Part shown: positions 1 to 11,966 of the stretch, piece after piece
Layout of the letters: each line of letters starts with the position of its first letter
Position numbering within the stretch: the first letter of the stretch is position 1
Source: Hypsibius dujardini
Taxonomy: Eukaryota > Tardigrada > Eutardigrada > Parachela > Hypsibiidae
Direction of reading: 5' to 3'
Length of the DNA stretch: 50,416 nucleotides
Assembly: GCA_001579985.1 (NCBI GenBank)
Contig: LRSR01003207.1
Span: forward strand, 1-50,416
Made by a program: the position numbers and the translations under genes
The notes under the pieces: generated by a model
Seen by the model: the letters and a program-made list of their open reading frames with translations, nothing else
Databases searched by the model: none
What the model was told of the DNA's origin: nothing

Positions 1-287
1 TCGAACAAAAATTGTGGAGGGGAACCCTTCCCGAAGAGTCCTTATGTCTTTAAGCTAGGTAATAATAAATATTACGTTACATGCACATGCAATACTGCAA
101 GTTCTGTCGATCCTCATACCGATACTACAGGTGGCTAGAAAATGTCTAGAAAGCCATTATAGCCTCTTGAGGCTTTCAAAAATTTATTGAACTTAGGAGT
201 TTGGCACAAAATGATCCGTCTATCGACTCCGAGGATTGTATTGGTCCCAATCTGGAGCAAAAGGCTAAAAATACTTTTCATTCGCTC

Positions 288-2776
288 TTAAACAAGGGCT
301 GCAGCATCTAAGTTTTCACACGCAACTGCAGTATAGGCAGGTGGAAGGCTCCAAATACTCTGCACGGAATTCCTGCGCGTTGAGCTCCCTGAGAAGGCCG
401 GCGGTGGACTTCCCTCTCGCGATGAAACCCTCAACTGGTACGCCGGGGGAGGAGGTCGTGGCACTGGCACGATCGTTTCCTCCAACAGCGCCTCATCTTC
501 CGGCACTTCAGGCAGCGGTACTCGAGGTCGACCTGTCGGTTGCCTCGGTCGCAGTTTCCGGGTTTGTCCGACCGGCCCCGCTGCCAGCACAGACCGAATC
601 CCAGCTCCATGGTCTCCAATCCCGTTTTCGTACAGTCGAGACCAACCGTCATCGGCGACCTCGTTCAGCTCGCGCAGCAGATGCCCGTGATCGGTATACA
701 GGCAGTGCAGGGCGAATGGGATGACCGCCACCGTGGTACGCACGCCGAGCATGGTTTTGAAGTCGCCTAGATGGAGGTCGGGATGGTTGGGCCGCTCACC
801 GAGGAAGCCGTGGATAGCCGCGGCGATGCTCAATCCCGCAGCGGCACCCATCACCGCCATGTACACGGAGAATATGTAGACGGCCGCGGGAACGCGGGGT
901 CGTTGGGTTGAGGCTTGGAAGAAGGCCGGGATGGTGAGGATGCCGGTGATTTCGGTGCAGCAGCCGGTGAAGAGGGTGAAGAAGCCGCCCACCACGAGGC
1001 ACGGTGCTGGGAGGAGCGGAATCAGTTCTGGAAGGGACAAATACACCGAAAAATTGTAGCGTAGGACGTAAGAAATTGTCAAACTGAGTGAAATGTGATC
1101 TTCTTGAAACTTTCGAAAACCTTGGCTGCCGAGAACTGCTGGAGACCGTCCAAGTGAGAGGTTAGTTTGCTTTTCAAGGAGGGAGGCAGTGTGACTGGAA
1201 AATGAACCTCCGTCGGAAAGAAGACCGACGGACGAAGCCCGCATACCGACGGTGGTTGCAGTCAGTTAGGAGTACAGAATACGAATAGCGGACCGACACC
1301 CCGGAAGCCGGACAATCGACGCATAGTCCGACAATCGGCGGACAGTTTATAGGACGTTTATAGGACGTTTCCAGGACGTTTATAAAATTATGCGATCGGT
1401 TTGGAAAGGGTGACGGTAAGTCTGAAAGGTTTTTGGTCATCTCAAATGCTGAATAGGCCATTTTGCAGGTTTGCGTTCCACCTGGGAGGAGGCACTCTCA
1501 TCCACTTTAGATGGCGGACGGTCAGGTCGGAAAATTACTTCAGGCAAGCAGTTCTGAGCCCCGTACACTCGTGAAGAAGGCCGTCAGCCACTCCCAAATA
1601 CCTCACGCGTTTACCAGGTAGATATTGCCATTTCCAGTAAACCAATTACCTTTCAAACTGACCGCAATCTTTCTGAACAGATCATGTGTCCACCGTGCGC
1701 ACTCAAAGCCAATATTGCAGACAGTCCACCCACATTCCGGATTGGACGTAAATCTACCGCACTGCTGGTAACCTTCCGGCAAAACGGTAAATCAACCGGT
1801 AATCTTCCGGACAAGCCGTGCACGGACCGAATAAACCGCAAACCTTCCGGACCGACCGTGGACATTCCGAGCAGACGACAAGATATCCGGACAGACTGCG
1901 CACCTCCCGGCTTGGAGTGACAGTTGTTCTTGCCACTGGTAGCTCATCTTCGTGGTAGATCATTAACTTCTCGTTCTAACCGTGAATCCGTTTTTCCGTC
2001 CATTCATTTTCCTCCGGACTGACTTCTCAGCTGCCTGACTGACCATCCCCATTTTGGACCAGCTGTCCACCTTTTCAGCTTACCGTCAATCTTTCGGACT
2101 GATTGGAAATCTTTCGTAATGCTTACCCTTCTCTTCGATGGGTCGTGAATCTTCTGTGCTATCCGCTGACAAAGCTGACTGTTCGTCAGCCATTCCGTCA
2201 GGCCGTAAACCTTCCAAACAGACCGGCCGCTTGCCTGATGTCCATTCCGGATTGGGTGTCCGTCGACTACTCCGAGTGTCCGTCAATCATTTAGACTAGC
2301 CATAGACCTCCCAAGCTCTCCGTCCGCAATCCAGGCCGCAATTGTTCACCTTCCTATGTTATGGCCCATCTTTTCAACTACTTTTTCGCCCTCTCACTGG
2401 CAACACCGTCTCAAATTTGAATCGATCGTCAGTTTCTCTTGCTATCAATTAAGCGTTCGGACGGTCGTTGTATCAAAGCGCTCACCATTTTCGAGTTTTA
2501 ATAATCTCTCGCAAAAACTAATTTAGAAGGGCAAGTCCCATCAAAAGGCATGTCTTTAAAAACCGGTTTATACATAAGTGCGCGTACATTGTACTGACCG
2601 TCATTGGAGCAGTACAGCATGATGATCCCGAGGACCATTTCGCAGAGGCTGAGCATCCACAGCGGTCGTCGGTGTCTGAATAGCTCTTGGATTTTACCAT
2701 TGCTTGGCGGAGAGGATGTAAAGATGAGAGCGCTGGCACCGAATCTGAAAGCTCCAACACACGGTGGCAGCGTCAT
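288..2776 (-). CDS. Four-transmembrane protein with two C-terminal PPxY motifs
   Basis: Two exons, 2599-2776 and 288-1027, join in phase (GACG|GTCAGT donor, CCTTCCAG acceptor, split Glu codon) to give 305 residues. Hydrophobic segments lie near residues 39-56, 66-90, 106-134 and 151-170. Both termini are probably cytosolic, as in MS4A/MARVEL-like tetraspans, but I cannot assign a family. The tail after residue 175 is Pro/Arg-rich and carries PPAY at 253-256 and again at 288-291. Such PPxY motifs bind WW domains, for example NEDD4-type ubiquitin ligases, so turnover or trafficking control by WW proteins is a fair inference. Cys pairs in helix 2 (GCC) could be palmitoylated. The intron is about 1.57 kb and repeat-rich. 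The start is the only ATG upstream of helix 1 in this exon. The exon join is the main uncertainty. Confidence 0.68.
1630..2340. repeat. Degenerate tandem-like CCGG/GACCG-rich stretch inside an intron
   Basis: Variants of an ACCTTCCGGAC...CCGT phrase recur every few tens of bases (for example near 1768, 1807, 1847, 2206 and 2244). It looks like a decayed minisatellite with a unit of roughly 20-40 bp. No coding potential is convincing, and the borders are approximate. Confidence 0.4.
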
Positions 2777-3498
2777 TATTTATTGCTCTCCTCAAGGTAT
2801 CTACCGGTATCGAAAAAACGATTGAGGATTTTGCCACATTTATTTGTGCAACAAAATCGCAAAAAAGCACACCGAATAAATTGCATTCTATGTGGGTTTA
2901 CAAATGCAGCGTATTTGTTGCAGACGTAAGCGTGGATAGAACGTGTCGACTATGCATGGGATTTATTGATCAGGACCCATTCTCTCCCCCCCCCTCCATT
3001 AACTGCACGGTCTCACTTTCTTGTACGCTTGCTGGCAAATGTGTGTACCGTACACTTGCGTGGTATGGGTTCCCCGAAACTTAACGTACAATCGATCACG
3101 TACCGAGCGCCTAAAATTGGAAAGAGATTTCGCGAACAAAAAGATGCGATATGACCCATGATAGGGATGTTAATGCCAATTCTAGACATATCCCATGGGA
3201 TCACATTCCGATTACATTCCGATCCCAATCACAAACATGATCTGCAACTTGGATTAACAACCCTAACTCATGAGCCGTAATTGTTTTTCGGTAAAACTGG
3301 AAGAATTTTAACCCTAGATGCAGTATGCTAGGGGCGTGGACGGGCTAAGCGCTGCACGCTCATTGAAAATTCCAGCAGGGAATAGAATATGATTCTAGAG
3401 CTCTTTATGAACAGTGATGTCGTTACGGCTCGTCTCTAGTCGGAGCTTGAATTAAACAGTATCCTAGTTCCGCGTTACGTCACTCGCGGCAATGAGCG

Positions 3499-3499
3499 C

Positions 3500-3539
<40 letters not shown>

Positions 3540-3560
3540 CATCTGTCTGTTTGCCTGTCT
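3499..3560. repeat. (CTGT)n microsatellite
   Basis: About ten near-perfect CTGT units decay into TTTG/CCAT variants. The same motif recurs at 10401-10438 and 48891-48932. Confidence 0.9.
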
Positions 3561-3692
3561 GTCGGTCTGAGCGTCTGTCTGTTTGGATCGGTTGGTCAGT
3601 CTTACTGATCGCGTCGCACATTGCAACATATCGTTTGTATAACAGTTTTAGTCTGCTGCATCTGCTCGTGCGAAAATGCCTCAATTTAGTTG

Positions 3693-3779
3693 TATCGGAT
3701 CATATATCGGATATCCGTTTTTGTATCGGATCATGCATCGGATATCTGTTTTTGTATCAGACCATGCATCGGATACAAG
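3693..3779. repeat. 31-bp tandem repeat, about 2.8 copies
   Basis: Units start at 3693, 3724 and 3755. Each reads TATCGGATCATRYATCGGAT and ends in GTTTTTG. Copies differ by a few bases, and the third is cut short. Confidence 0.85.
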
Positions 3780-3924
3780 TCAACTTTCGCAAGAGCTGTA
3801 GTAATAATGGCTATGCCAATAGAATAAAAAAGCAGTGCTCCTACATTAGCAAAATTAACACTTGCTGCAACCTAAAGTCAAGACAAAAAAGGCATCGTTA
3901 AGCTACAAAACAACTGTCTGATCT

Positions 3925-6900
3925 TCAGACGTTGTTTGGGTACCACTTATGACCTGGTGGAAACAACGGGCTTCCATCCCAAACCATCTGACTCCGGGGC
4001 AGCAGGCTCGGTGAGGAATCCTTCGAGGATTCAGTCGTATCAAAACCTGACTTCACCGTGGCGGTGGTGGACGTAATGGTAGAGGTGTTGGGACTGCCCA
4101 ATGGTTTGGGGATTGTTTTTCGCAAGATTGGTACCGGTGGCCATTGACAATCTCTTCCGATGTGATCACTAAAAAAGTTCAATTCTTTTACACCACTTAA
4201 CTGATATTGTGCTTCAGATTCTTACAAAATGATTCACACTATACGAAAAACTCAGAACCATTTCACTTTATTTTAACAAATTTACACCTTTACGGGCATT
4301 ACAAATCCTATAAGTTTGAAATTCCCCTAAGGAAATCATCCCTTGAATATTAGAAGACGTTACCACTTCAACTTACACATATTTAGCCGGGACAACGTCG
4401 CCTGGCTTCAGCGCCTCGCGGTTCTTGTTGACCGGTGGTAGCTGCACCTTGGTGGTGCCCCAGTAACGGTCCTTCACCAGTGGTGGGACCTTGTCGAACC
4501 TGCATGACATCAAAGGACGTAGGGAGAGTTGGTAAGTGTTCCCTAGCAGTGGCGTGCCGAGGTTTCGGGGCAAACAAAGACAGGCAAAAAACATTCCATC
4601 TGGGCAAACTTTCTTTTACAAAATTTGAATCTTAAAAAGAAGATCTGCGACGCTAACAGAATCTTCCACTAAAGGCAGAAGTTTGCTTGTTTGCCCCCCC
4701 CCCCCGGACGGCTCGCCTATATCTCGAGTAAGTTAGACATTTGTATCTGCCTGTGTAGTACATAGTATGAAACAAACGTACATTTGATCGGTGACTGTGA
4801 AGTGTACTTGCATGTGGCGCTCGATGAACCAGTTGATCTACGCGTACAAAACAACCACACCCTTGTTAAGGATACCACATAACCAAACCGAGGAACATGC
4901 GTTGAACACCTACATCGAAGTCGTCGTCATCCTCGCCCCAGGGGTTGAACATTTGCTCGGCCACTTTCAACCATCCCACGTAGAATACAAACTAAAAGTG
5001 CATATTCATGTGTTCGAAGAGGTAGAAGCATATGAGCTGTACGGTACAATATACAGGGGGCGGGGCCTAACCTGGAGGATGGTGAAAATGGGAAAATAGG
5101 TATCAACCCCGTGGCCTTTGTAGTTTTTCGTCACATCCAAGGATTGGCGTGCGAAGAGGCAGCCCACGAAATACGTGTAGGTAGCAATGGTAATTATCTG
5201 CAAGCGCGAGCTTATTAGAACGGTTAGAGGTGACGAGGAGGTCTAAGGAGTACCTGTGTATAGCTGACGGGAATGGTCACCCAGTTGAACATCCAGTTCC
5301 TCCCCAGAGAAGCGCGAAAGACTAGCAGCTCATCCAGTATCTGCTTGGAGCCCACCCCCACCGGGTCGTGCATGAGACCCTCCTGACGGGCTTGGTCTAG
5401 GATGCGCATGAACCACACACACGGCACCCAAAACTTGCCATGCTCTTTGATCTACAAACGCTTTTGTTTAATAAAACATTTTGCTCCATTGGAGGGGTCA
5501 CAGCAGCAACCTACCTCGATGATGTCATCGAATAGGACCTTTTCCTCTGTAACCGAAAACAATTGTAATTTATTCATGTTCTAATAGCATTACCTCCAAT
5601 TGTCTTCGAATGGCGTAGGGATGAAAAAAATTAAACTTAGTCACTTAGTCAATTCAGACGTTAGTTGACTAAAAAAACTAAAGGTTTTAGTTTAAGTTTT
5701 TTTAGTAGCTAAAGCTTTTAGCTTCTAGCTTCTAGTCTAGTTTTAATCGAATTCAGTTGATTAATTTCCGTTTCGCTACTAAGATCCGCAGAAACTGAAA
5801 CTTTTAGTTGAGTTTTTTAGTCGACTAAAAAACCTAAAACGAAAAAATCAGTAACTAAAACTTTTGCTTTAGTTTTAGTTAAATTTTTTAGTTTCGTTTA
5901 GTTTTGCCATTCCTAGAAGGGCGTTGCCGTTGTGCTCTGACCTTTAGAGAGAATGCCGGCATCGACCATGTGTTGAAGACTGGGAAACCGCTTGCGGGTC
6001 AAGACGCTGTACGGCCGGTTCACGAAAATGGTCGCTGCGCTGATGTAACGCGCTAGCTGTCGCCTGAAAATGTGTCGCACGCATTTCATTGAAAAATTCA
6101 CGAAAATACGTTTCGATTGAGCTGAAAAGGCTGGAGTCAATGGTTGAATTAATACCCACCTATACATGTATGACCTTTCGTCTTTGCCGTTAATCCAATG
6201 TGTGATCAAGTAGCACATTCTGTGAATAAACAGACTCACTGTACAAGATATTTAAGATCGCTGTGGTGGTTGGGATATCCGTTAACGACATTCAGAATAA
6301 TCGATAGAGGAGAGAAATGGAGAAAAATTGCGTACACAAATACTGTTCAGATCTTAACTAAGCGTACCCTTGAAAAAAGGGTACCTAAGGGTACCCTTGA
6401 AGCAGACGCTCAATAGCTTTTTTGTTTTTAAGTTTAGACCTATGTCTATTTAAACCTCAGTTTTAGTTGGTTAACATTCATCCTGCTGTAAGTATCTTAC
6501 AACATATTTCAAATGTAAACTGTCCAGATTATTGGCAGTAGTGATAGAGAAATTTTGTTTCAAAGATTTAGAAAAAAAGCATGCTTGGTTTGACAAAACC
6601 GCAATTGGAAACTGTTTTTTGCCTGATTCTTTAAGGATTACCCCAGATTCTGATCTTGCTCTTCGATTTATTGATTTCAGTCAACTAATTCTCCCGATGA
6701 GGTGATCCTAAGTAACACGCCCTGTCCTCAGAGAATTAATAAGCAAAAACTGACAAATTATTTTACATTACTTTAACGTCATTTAGGGTTAGATCACAGT
6801 TTTTATTTGGTACAGTTTTGATGGACTGTACATGAACGAGAGGACTCTTGAACCATGTCTTACCTGTCCGGCCAGGGGTAGGCGATGAGTTGCTCCCACC

Positions 6901-7269
6901 ATCGCGACAGGATGAAGGACACGTAGAAGCCCAGCACAAAGGTCAACGGAACCGAGTTCAAGTTTTCCTCCACGTAGATGCAAATTTTTTCGAACGCCCT
7001 GCAAATGTAAATGCATGTTCTGGTCTGCTGTCAATCAAACCTACACGAGCATGCCGCAGGACTTGCAATCTTCTTGACCGCAAAACTCACGTTCTCTGGG
7101 TGGGGTTCAGAGCCATGCGGTAGACCGCAGCGATGATGGCATACAGCACGGCGAAAATGCAAAACTCCCGGTACATCAGTTTGTACACACTGCCGCGCCA
7201 TCGCAGCAGCAGCTTTCCAAGCCGTCCAAAGGAGACGCTTTCGACTTTGGTCTGATATCGCACAGTCAT
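3925..7269 (-). CDS. BEST: Bestrophin, calcium-activated chloride channel
   Basis: Eleven exons give 450 residues: 7091-7269, 6864-6998, 6160-6219, 5942-6063, 5515-5546, 5254-5451, 5072-5197, 4914-4991, 4782-4837, 4377-4499 and 3925-4168, all in continuous phase. The N-terminus [20 protein letters not shown] is the classic bestrophin start and fixes the ATG. The neck reads VPLTFVLGF, so the gate positions equal to human 76/80/84 are Val, Phe and Phe. The Ca2+ clasp EDDDDF is at 304-309. RWWEQ and the FWVPCVWF segment are also conserved. Bestrophins form pentameric anion channels in the plasma membrane. The last exon gives a short Ser/Thr/Pro-rich tail. It uses the ATGT|GTAAGT donor; reading through instead ends one residue later. 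No key residue is missing. Confidence 0.95.
5617..5914. mobile_element. TTTTAGT-rich inverted-repeat element in a bestrophin intron
   Basis: The element opens with GGGATG and closes with TTTTGCCATTCC. Its body is mostly permutations of ACTAAAA and TTTTAGT. A related copy with GGATGGCAAAACTAA ends lies at 14720-15061. It is non-coding and sits wholly in the intron between bestrophin exons 4 and 5. Confidence 0.55.
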
Positions 7270-8594
7270 TGTGGCAGGGGAGGGTTAAGTCTTCACCTGA
7301 GTGACCCTCAAGGTCTCGCAAAAAATACAGTGTACCAGGGGAAAGAACGTGAGGAAAGTACGTCTAAGGTCTTATATATTTTTCCAACGGTTCGACCGGT
7401 GGTATTTCCCAGTTCGATCTCTCCCCCTCTCCATACATATTATGCTTATATTTGGTAGCATCTACAATCTCAAAGTCCCAGGGGAAATTGTTAATTTTAT
7501 TATTTTACTGCAAGCAGTTATTTACAGTCTCATTCCAATCAGAACGCACCGCTGTTTAGTAAAAGTTTGGTTTGGGGAAACTTTTTTGTTATTCATTTAG
7601 GGCAGTCACGTTGCCACAAATACAGATGCAAGCGGTTTAGTCAGTGCGCTTAGGTTAAAAGCCAAAGTAGTTTGTGCTCTCGCTTTATTAATTTATTGAA
7701 TATCGTGTCGGCAAGGGTCAAAGATTTGAGGGCTCGGGGACGTGAGACAAGGTCACATGCCGATCAAGATGTAACAACAATCGCGATGTGAAGAAATGAT
7801 TTGCATGTAAGAACCCTATAAGCAATACACTTATGTTAAAGGTTGTTTGTTGATGGTTTGTTTACACAGGTGAAACGATGTTCTTTTACGAGAGCGCGGC
7901 AGAGTCCTCCACACCAGCCGTCGAGTTTGCTCGACACAGCTTTATCACTACGGAGACAAGCCACATGCTCAAATGATTTAACGAGCGTGGAGAGCGTGGG
8001 AGCGTCCACAAGAGATGGTCTTTACCGAATAACGGGCTCTCGTTGGTCCCTTTTGTTTACGGCACTTTATGTGCACCGTCAAAGTGCAGAACCGCGCTTT
8101 TACAAATATCCTCACTTGACGATCATAACAACAATGCAATGCCTGGTTCGGCCCATGTTTTTTTACCCTAATTTAGGATGTGATTTTCGAGGGGGGGGGA
8201 ACGCAAAAAGTTTCCATTTTATTATTTTAATTCATCCAATATTATTGAGAGTGCGGTCGTCAACGTTTACCATCAATCAACAAAATATATCAAAAAAAGT
8301 TTTGATGAATATGTTTCAGTAAGCGATCAGCCGGAGATGTCAATGAAAAATCGATCAGTGAATTTCTGAAATTCGCTGATCGCATTTGGCTGAGCTGTAA
8401 AGCAGCCAGGCTGTTAACAATCGAAATATACGAATAGACTAATCACAGGTTTTGGTTTTGGCACGCACGGCTGAACATTTCGCTTGCTCGCTATAACTTT
8501 TTTGATACTCTTTCTTGATAGCGTTTTTTACACATTTTACTGACGGCCGCACGGTCTCTATTCGTGATGATATGTATATCAGACTTGTGTTATC
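7270..8594. other. Intergenic, upstream of bestrophin
   Basis: This should hold the bestrophin promoter, but I see no clear TATA box or initiator. The longest open frame (7843-8322, plus) has no recognisable domain or codon-like structure. An uninterrupted G run lies near 8190. Confidence 0.4.
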
Positions 8595-9440
8595 GGCCAG
8601 GCTCTGAAATTTATTTAGCAGAATTTCAAATCCTGAAAACACTGGAAGATTTGATTTCCATTATAAAAACTTGAAAAAAGGGTCAATTTCAAGGTGTTTG
8701 ACACTATTCCTCTCCAAGTTCAATTTGGACTACCTTGGCATCAGTGAAAAATTTGTTTATTTTAGGGTCGGAGCTAAATAGCTTATTTCTGGAATTTTAG
8801 CCTGAATTTTTCGGTCTGGATTGAAATTGACCGACAGCTCCACCACCGACATCCAAAAATAATGCTGATTTCAATTAGAAATTGAACTTGGAGAGGAACA
8901 GTAAGGGTTGTTCAACAACTACGTAAGCGCTCGATATTAGGCGGCCTTACCCCCACNTCAAACGCTTATGTCAACGCCGTTGGAACCCCCTTATGCGTCG
9001 AAATCCTGAATTTCCGCTTTAGTAACAAAATTTCAGCACTGATAACACTTAGTTATCCTCCGCATTTTCAAAATCAGAAGGAAAAAAAGCGTCTAGATCG
9101 GTAATGATGGGAATGTCAGTCGACCCAGCCTCCTCGAATCGTATTTCCTCGTCGTCGTCATCGAGATCAAGGAAATTTTGAGATTTAAAATTGCTGACGT
9201 AATCCAAAGACAGATCCCCACTCCCTAAACGTCAGAGCTCATCGATTGCTGACACGTACCCCCCTAACTACGATGACATAATTGTGTAATGATCCCTAAC
9301 GGACATAGCGAAATCAGTCTTTTATAAAAATCGAAGTTTTTACATCGAAAATGAATAAAAACGGAATTTTCTTGTGTTTCCCGGACTTTCGGGAGAGAAA
9401 ACTTTGGCGAAACCCCTTTCTGGGATTACGTAAAATTGAG
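8595..9440. mobile_element. Foldback element, family R, copy a (split by a Harbinger-like insert)
   Basis: It shares with the copies at 27255, 31112, 43205 and 45090 the phrases GGCAGAATTTCAAA, CACTGGAAGATT, CGGAGCTA and AAATTGAAGTTTTTACA. The left arm runs to 8904 and the right arm resumes after 9299. No protein is encoded. Borders are approximate. Confidence 0.6.
8905..9296 (-). mobile_element. Harbinger-like DNA transposon remnant, copy 1
   Basis: The ends are imperfect inverted repeats beginning GGGTTGTTCAACAACTACGT and, on the other strand, GGGATCATTACACAATTATG. The element is flanked by TAA on both sides (8902-8904 and 9297-9299). A 3-bp TAA/TTA duplication with G-rich ends is typical of PIF/Harbinger elements. 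The minus strand keeps a coding scrap with an acidic run (LDLDDDDEE), the shared phrase IPIITDLDAF and a stop after ENAEDN. The same scrap is in copy 2 at 45537-46168, so it probably comes from a parental gene's C-terminus. The element contains the N at 8957. Confidence 0.65.
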
Positions 9441-9537
9441 CAAGTAGACGCAATTAAAAATAATTCATTTGTAATTTTGTCAAACTCTAGTATACATTCT
9501 ACACACACTACTGCAAAACACTGCCAGTTTATCTTCA

Positions 9538-9570
9538 ATGCTTGACACCTAAAAGTTAGGTGTCAAGCAT
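9538..9570. repeat. Perfect 15-bp stem hairpin
   Basis: ATGCTTGACACCTAA is followed by loop AAG and then its exact reverse complement. It lies about 180 bp 3' of the PGP stop. It may be a fused pair of transposon ends or an RNA hairpin in the PGP 3' region. Confidence 0.8.
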
Positions 9571-9750
9571 GCCGACCACATACCGACCATTTTTGACACC
9601 GCCCAAAATAATCCTCGTTTAAAACATTCAATTTTGGTAACGTCTAGCATTGAATCGGCTTTGCCGATAGTCAAACACGTATTTCTCGCCAAAAGCACCC
9701 ATTGGCACACAAGAAAAATGATAGCAGATGATCGTTCTTTGCAATAACTT

Positions 9751-10399
9751 TTATGAAAGGAGTAGAAGACTGTAGAAGGTACCCATATCATCCAAGTAAA
9801 AAGTCGGCACGAAGTCCTGGTCAGCAGCTGCTGTACTTTCCGCATACCGTTTGGCCTCCACCAAAGTTGAGACCCCGGACAAGACGAGAACGCTCTTCAT
9901 CTGACACTTATTCGCCAGTCCAATGTCGGTGTGCAGGTTATCCCCTATGAACACCGACCGAGATACATCCAGGTAGAAATGTTCCTTTAAGTGGTCAATC
10001 ATTAGAGTCGCCGGTTTGCCGATGATAACGGGTTTCCGACCGCAGGCCATAACGATGGGTCCGACGATGCATCCGGTGCCGGGAATTATGATATCACGGG
10101 AACTGCTGGGAAATGTCGTATCGGCATTAGTGGCGACGAAGTGTACTTTGGGATCGTTCAGGTAGCACGCGGCCTTGATCAATTTGAAATAACTGATGTG
10201 CTTATCGAAGCCCACAACCACGGCTCGAACATCTTTGTCTAAGGACTCTGCTCGCCAGTCGTCTTCGAGGAAATCTTCCGGCACCGGATCAGGCTGTAAG
10301 AAATGACCAATCAGTGAAAATTATTATCTGACCTGACGTTCGCTCCTTGTCCGTCTAATGGTCTATGTGCGTGTTGTTTGGCAGTCAATCTGGGAGCAT

Positions 10400-10440
<41 letters not shown>

Positions 10441-11209
10441 TTTAAAAAATACTGACTCCATTTCCTATGCATTGCAATCCTAAATCAGTCAGGGCCAGCT
10501 CAAGGGCAGGCGTTCCCATGACGTAAATTTTTGGACCCGTTCCAGGTGTAACAAAGTCCGACACATTCAGTAGGTCTTTGACGTGAAGTGCCGTGAAGTG
10601 TGCAGTGCAAACGATGTCAGCCTATGGAACATGCGTACAGAGTTCTTATCAGCTTCAGCAACTTTTGCCCGAACGATCGACACAGATTGGTTGGTATTCA
10701 CCTCTTCCGCTGGCAGACCGAGCTTGCGACATTTTGCAGCATATTGTGCTCTTGTTGATGCTCCGTTGTTTGTAATATAGTATATTTTTTTACCCTGGAA
10801 AAGTGTTACGATTAGTGCAAGTAAATGAATCTCCAAGCACATCTGGACTCGGGATTGCTTTAAAGTATTTAGTATTTAGTATTTAGTATTTAGAAATGCG
10901 TCATGTCGATTATTAGTCGCTAAATGTGAGACGAAGCGAAAGAGGAAACAAAACCCCTGGCAGTGAGGCTCCGTCGTGATTATACCCTCTTTTTGAGGTC
11001 CGTCAATGATTCCGCAGCTCCTGCGAGTAGCTGGTTGCCCTTCCACAAAACACCTTTGAAACAATTTGAAAGTAGACATACAAACAATTACCTTGTGATG
11101 CAGAATAAAAGTTTTGAATTCGGGTGGGCAACTCACCATCACAGTCAAACAAAAAATTATCATGGTCCTCCAAAAGGGTCGCGAAATTTGAGGCATCGAG
11201 AGGAAGCAT
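9751..11209 (-). CDS. PGP: Phosphoglycolate/glycerol-3-phosphate phosphatase (HAD family)
   Basis: Five exons, 11137-11209, 10986-11053, 10702-10794, 10457-10621 and 9751-10293, give 313 residues, close to the about 320 of human PGP. HAD motif I is FDCDGVLW, with nucleophile Asp22 and acid/base Asp24. Motif II is YYITNN with Thr55. The conserved IIGKP lysine is Lys226, and GDNLHTD at 250-256 binds Mg2+. VRAVVVGFD and FVATNADTTFP belong to the C2-cap PGP/PDXP group. The enzyme detoxifies 2-phosphoglycolate and hydrolyses glycerol-3-phosphate in the cytosol. PDXP (chronophin) is the main alternative; the VRAVVVGFD and GTGC context favours PGP. All introns are GT-AG with matching phases, and intron 4 holds a CTGT microsatellite. 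No catalytic residue is lost. Confidence 0.95.
10401..10438. repeat. (CTGT)n microsatellite in a PGP intron
   Basis: There are nine and a half uninterrupted CTGT units between PGP exons 4 and 5. Confidence 0.95.
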
Positions 11210-11591
11210 AATCGAATTTTAGTTTTTTATGAAACGAAATAAATGAAACACAGTTACCCGGCTAACGGATCGAGCGACTTTCCGGAAAGGTACAGCGTCT
11301 CGTGAAAAACCCGTCTTTGGCCGATTTTATTACAAACTACTGTAATTTCGTTCGTTAGATAAGATATATTAGCAGACAGACGCAGTGTGATTCTCTGTCT
11401 GTCTAGGGAATGAAAAATCGCTCACGGCGGAAAGTGGAAAGTGCGAGAAAGATTACCGGTTAATTGTTTTAAAATGCAACAAACTATTGCAGTATTTGTA
11501 CTTGTAGAGGGGCGTGGTTTTACAACTATTACGCTCCACCCCGAAATTTGCGGCAGAGGTGTAAGACGGCAACGACATAGTATTGACGTAG

Positions 11592-11818
11592 TACTGTAGA
11601 ATTCCGATCAACAGGTGCTATTGCGCAATCAGCTCAGTCAAAAGAGATCGGAGCTGATTGGTTCCAAAAACAGGAGACCATAAGACTGTACGTCATTGTG
11701 TGAGAATCGGGTGATTGATTACTTGATCGAAGCACTTCAGGGTTTTCGGCTCGTCGGAACTAATTTACTGGGGGGGGGGGTCCAAGAATCAGCACCCGTT
11801 GATCGGAATTCTACAGTA
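11592..11818. mobile_element. TA-flanked MITE with 27-bp inverted repeats
   Basis: The left end TACTGTAGAATTCCGATCAA is mirrored at 11799-11818 and onward inward to 11792, with one mismatch over about 27 bp. The terminal TA at each side fits the TA duplication of Tc1/mariner-type elements. The 227-bp body is non-coding. Confidence 0.75.
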
Positions 11819-11966
11819 CTGTATTTTCGCGTTAGACAGGGACAGTCGTAGTGGAGTGGAACGTGTGCACGGCTTGCGTGCACCCTACACACAGCACAAG
11901 CGCCGCGTGGCCGATTAAGCGTTCCACAGCTCGTACGCTGTCCCTGTCTAACGCGAAAATACAGTA
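11817..11966. mobile_element. TA-flanked MITE with 29-bp perfect inverted repeats
   Basis: TACTGTATTTTCGCGTTAGA begins at 11817, and its exact reverse complement ends at 11966; the repeat is perfect for 29 bp. It shares the TA at 11817-11818 with the preceding MITE, so the two lie head to tail with no spacer. The inner 90 bp also pairs weakly (GTGGAACG/CGTTCCAC). Confidence 0.85.

Larger units (their letters stand above)
2777..3924. other. Intergenic, simple repeats only
   Basis: This lies between the divergently unrelated 5' end of the tetraspan gene and the 3' end of bestrophin, both on minus. Short open frames here have no domain-like features. It contains the CTGT tract and 31-bp repeat listed separately. 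Confidence 0.5.

Noticed and set aside
1653-2294. Open frames on both strands in the first tetraspan intron
   Set aside because: They are products of the CCGG-rich degenerate repeat, with no conserved features.
7843-8322. 159-residue open frame on plus upstream of bestrophin
   Set aside because: No domain, no helix pattern, no splice-supported extension; mixed composition typical of chance frames.
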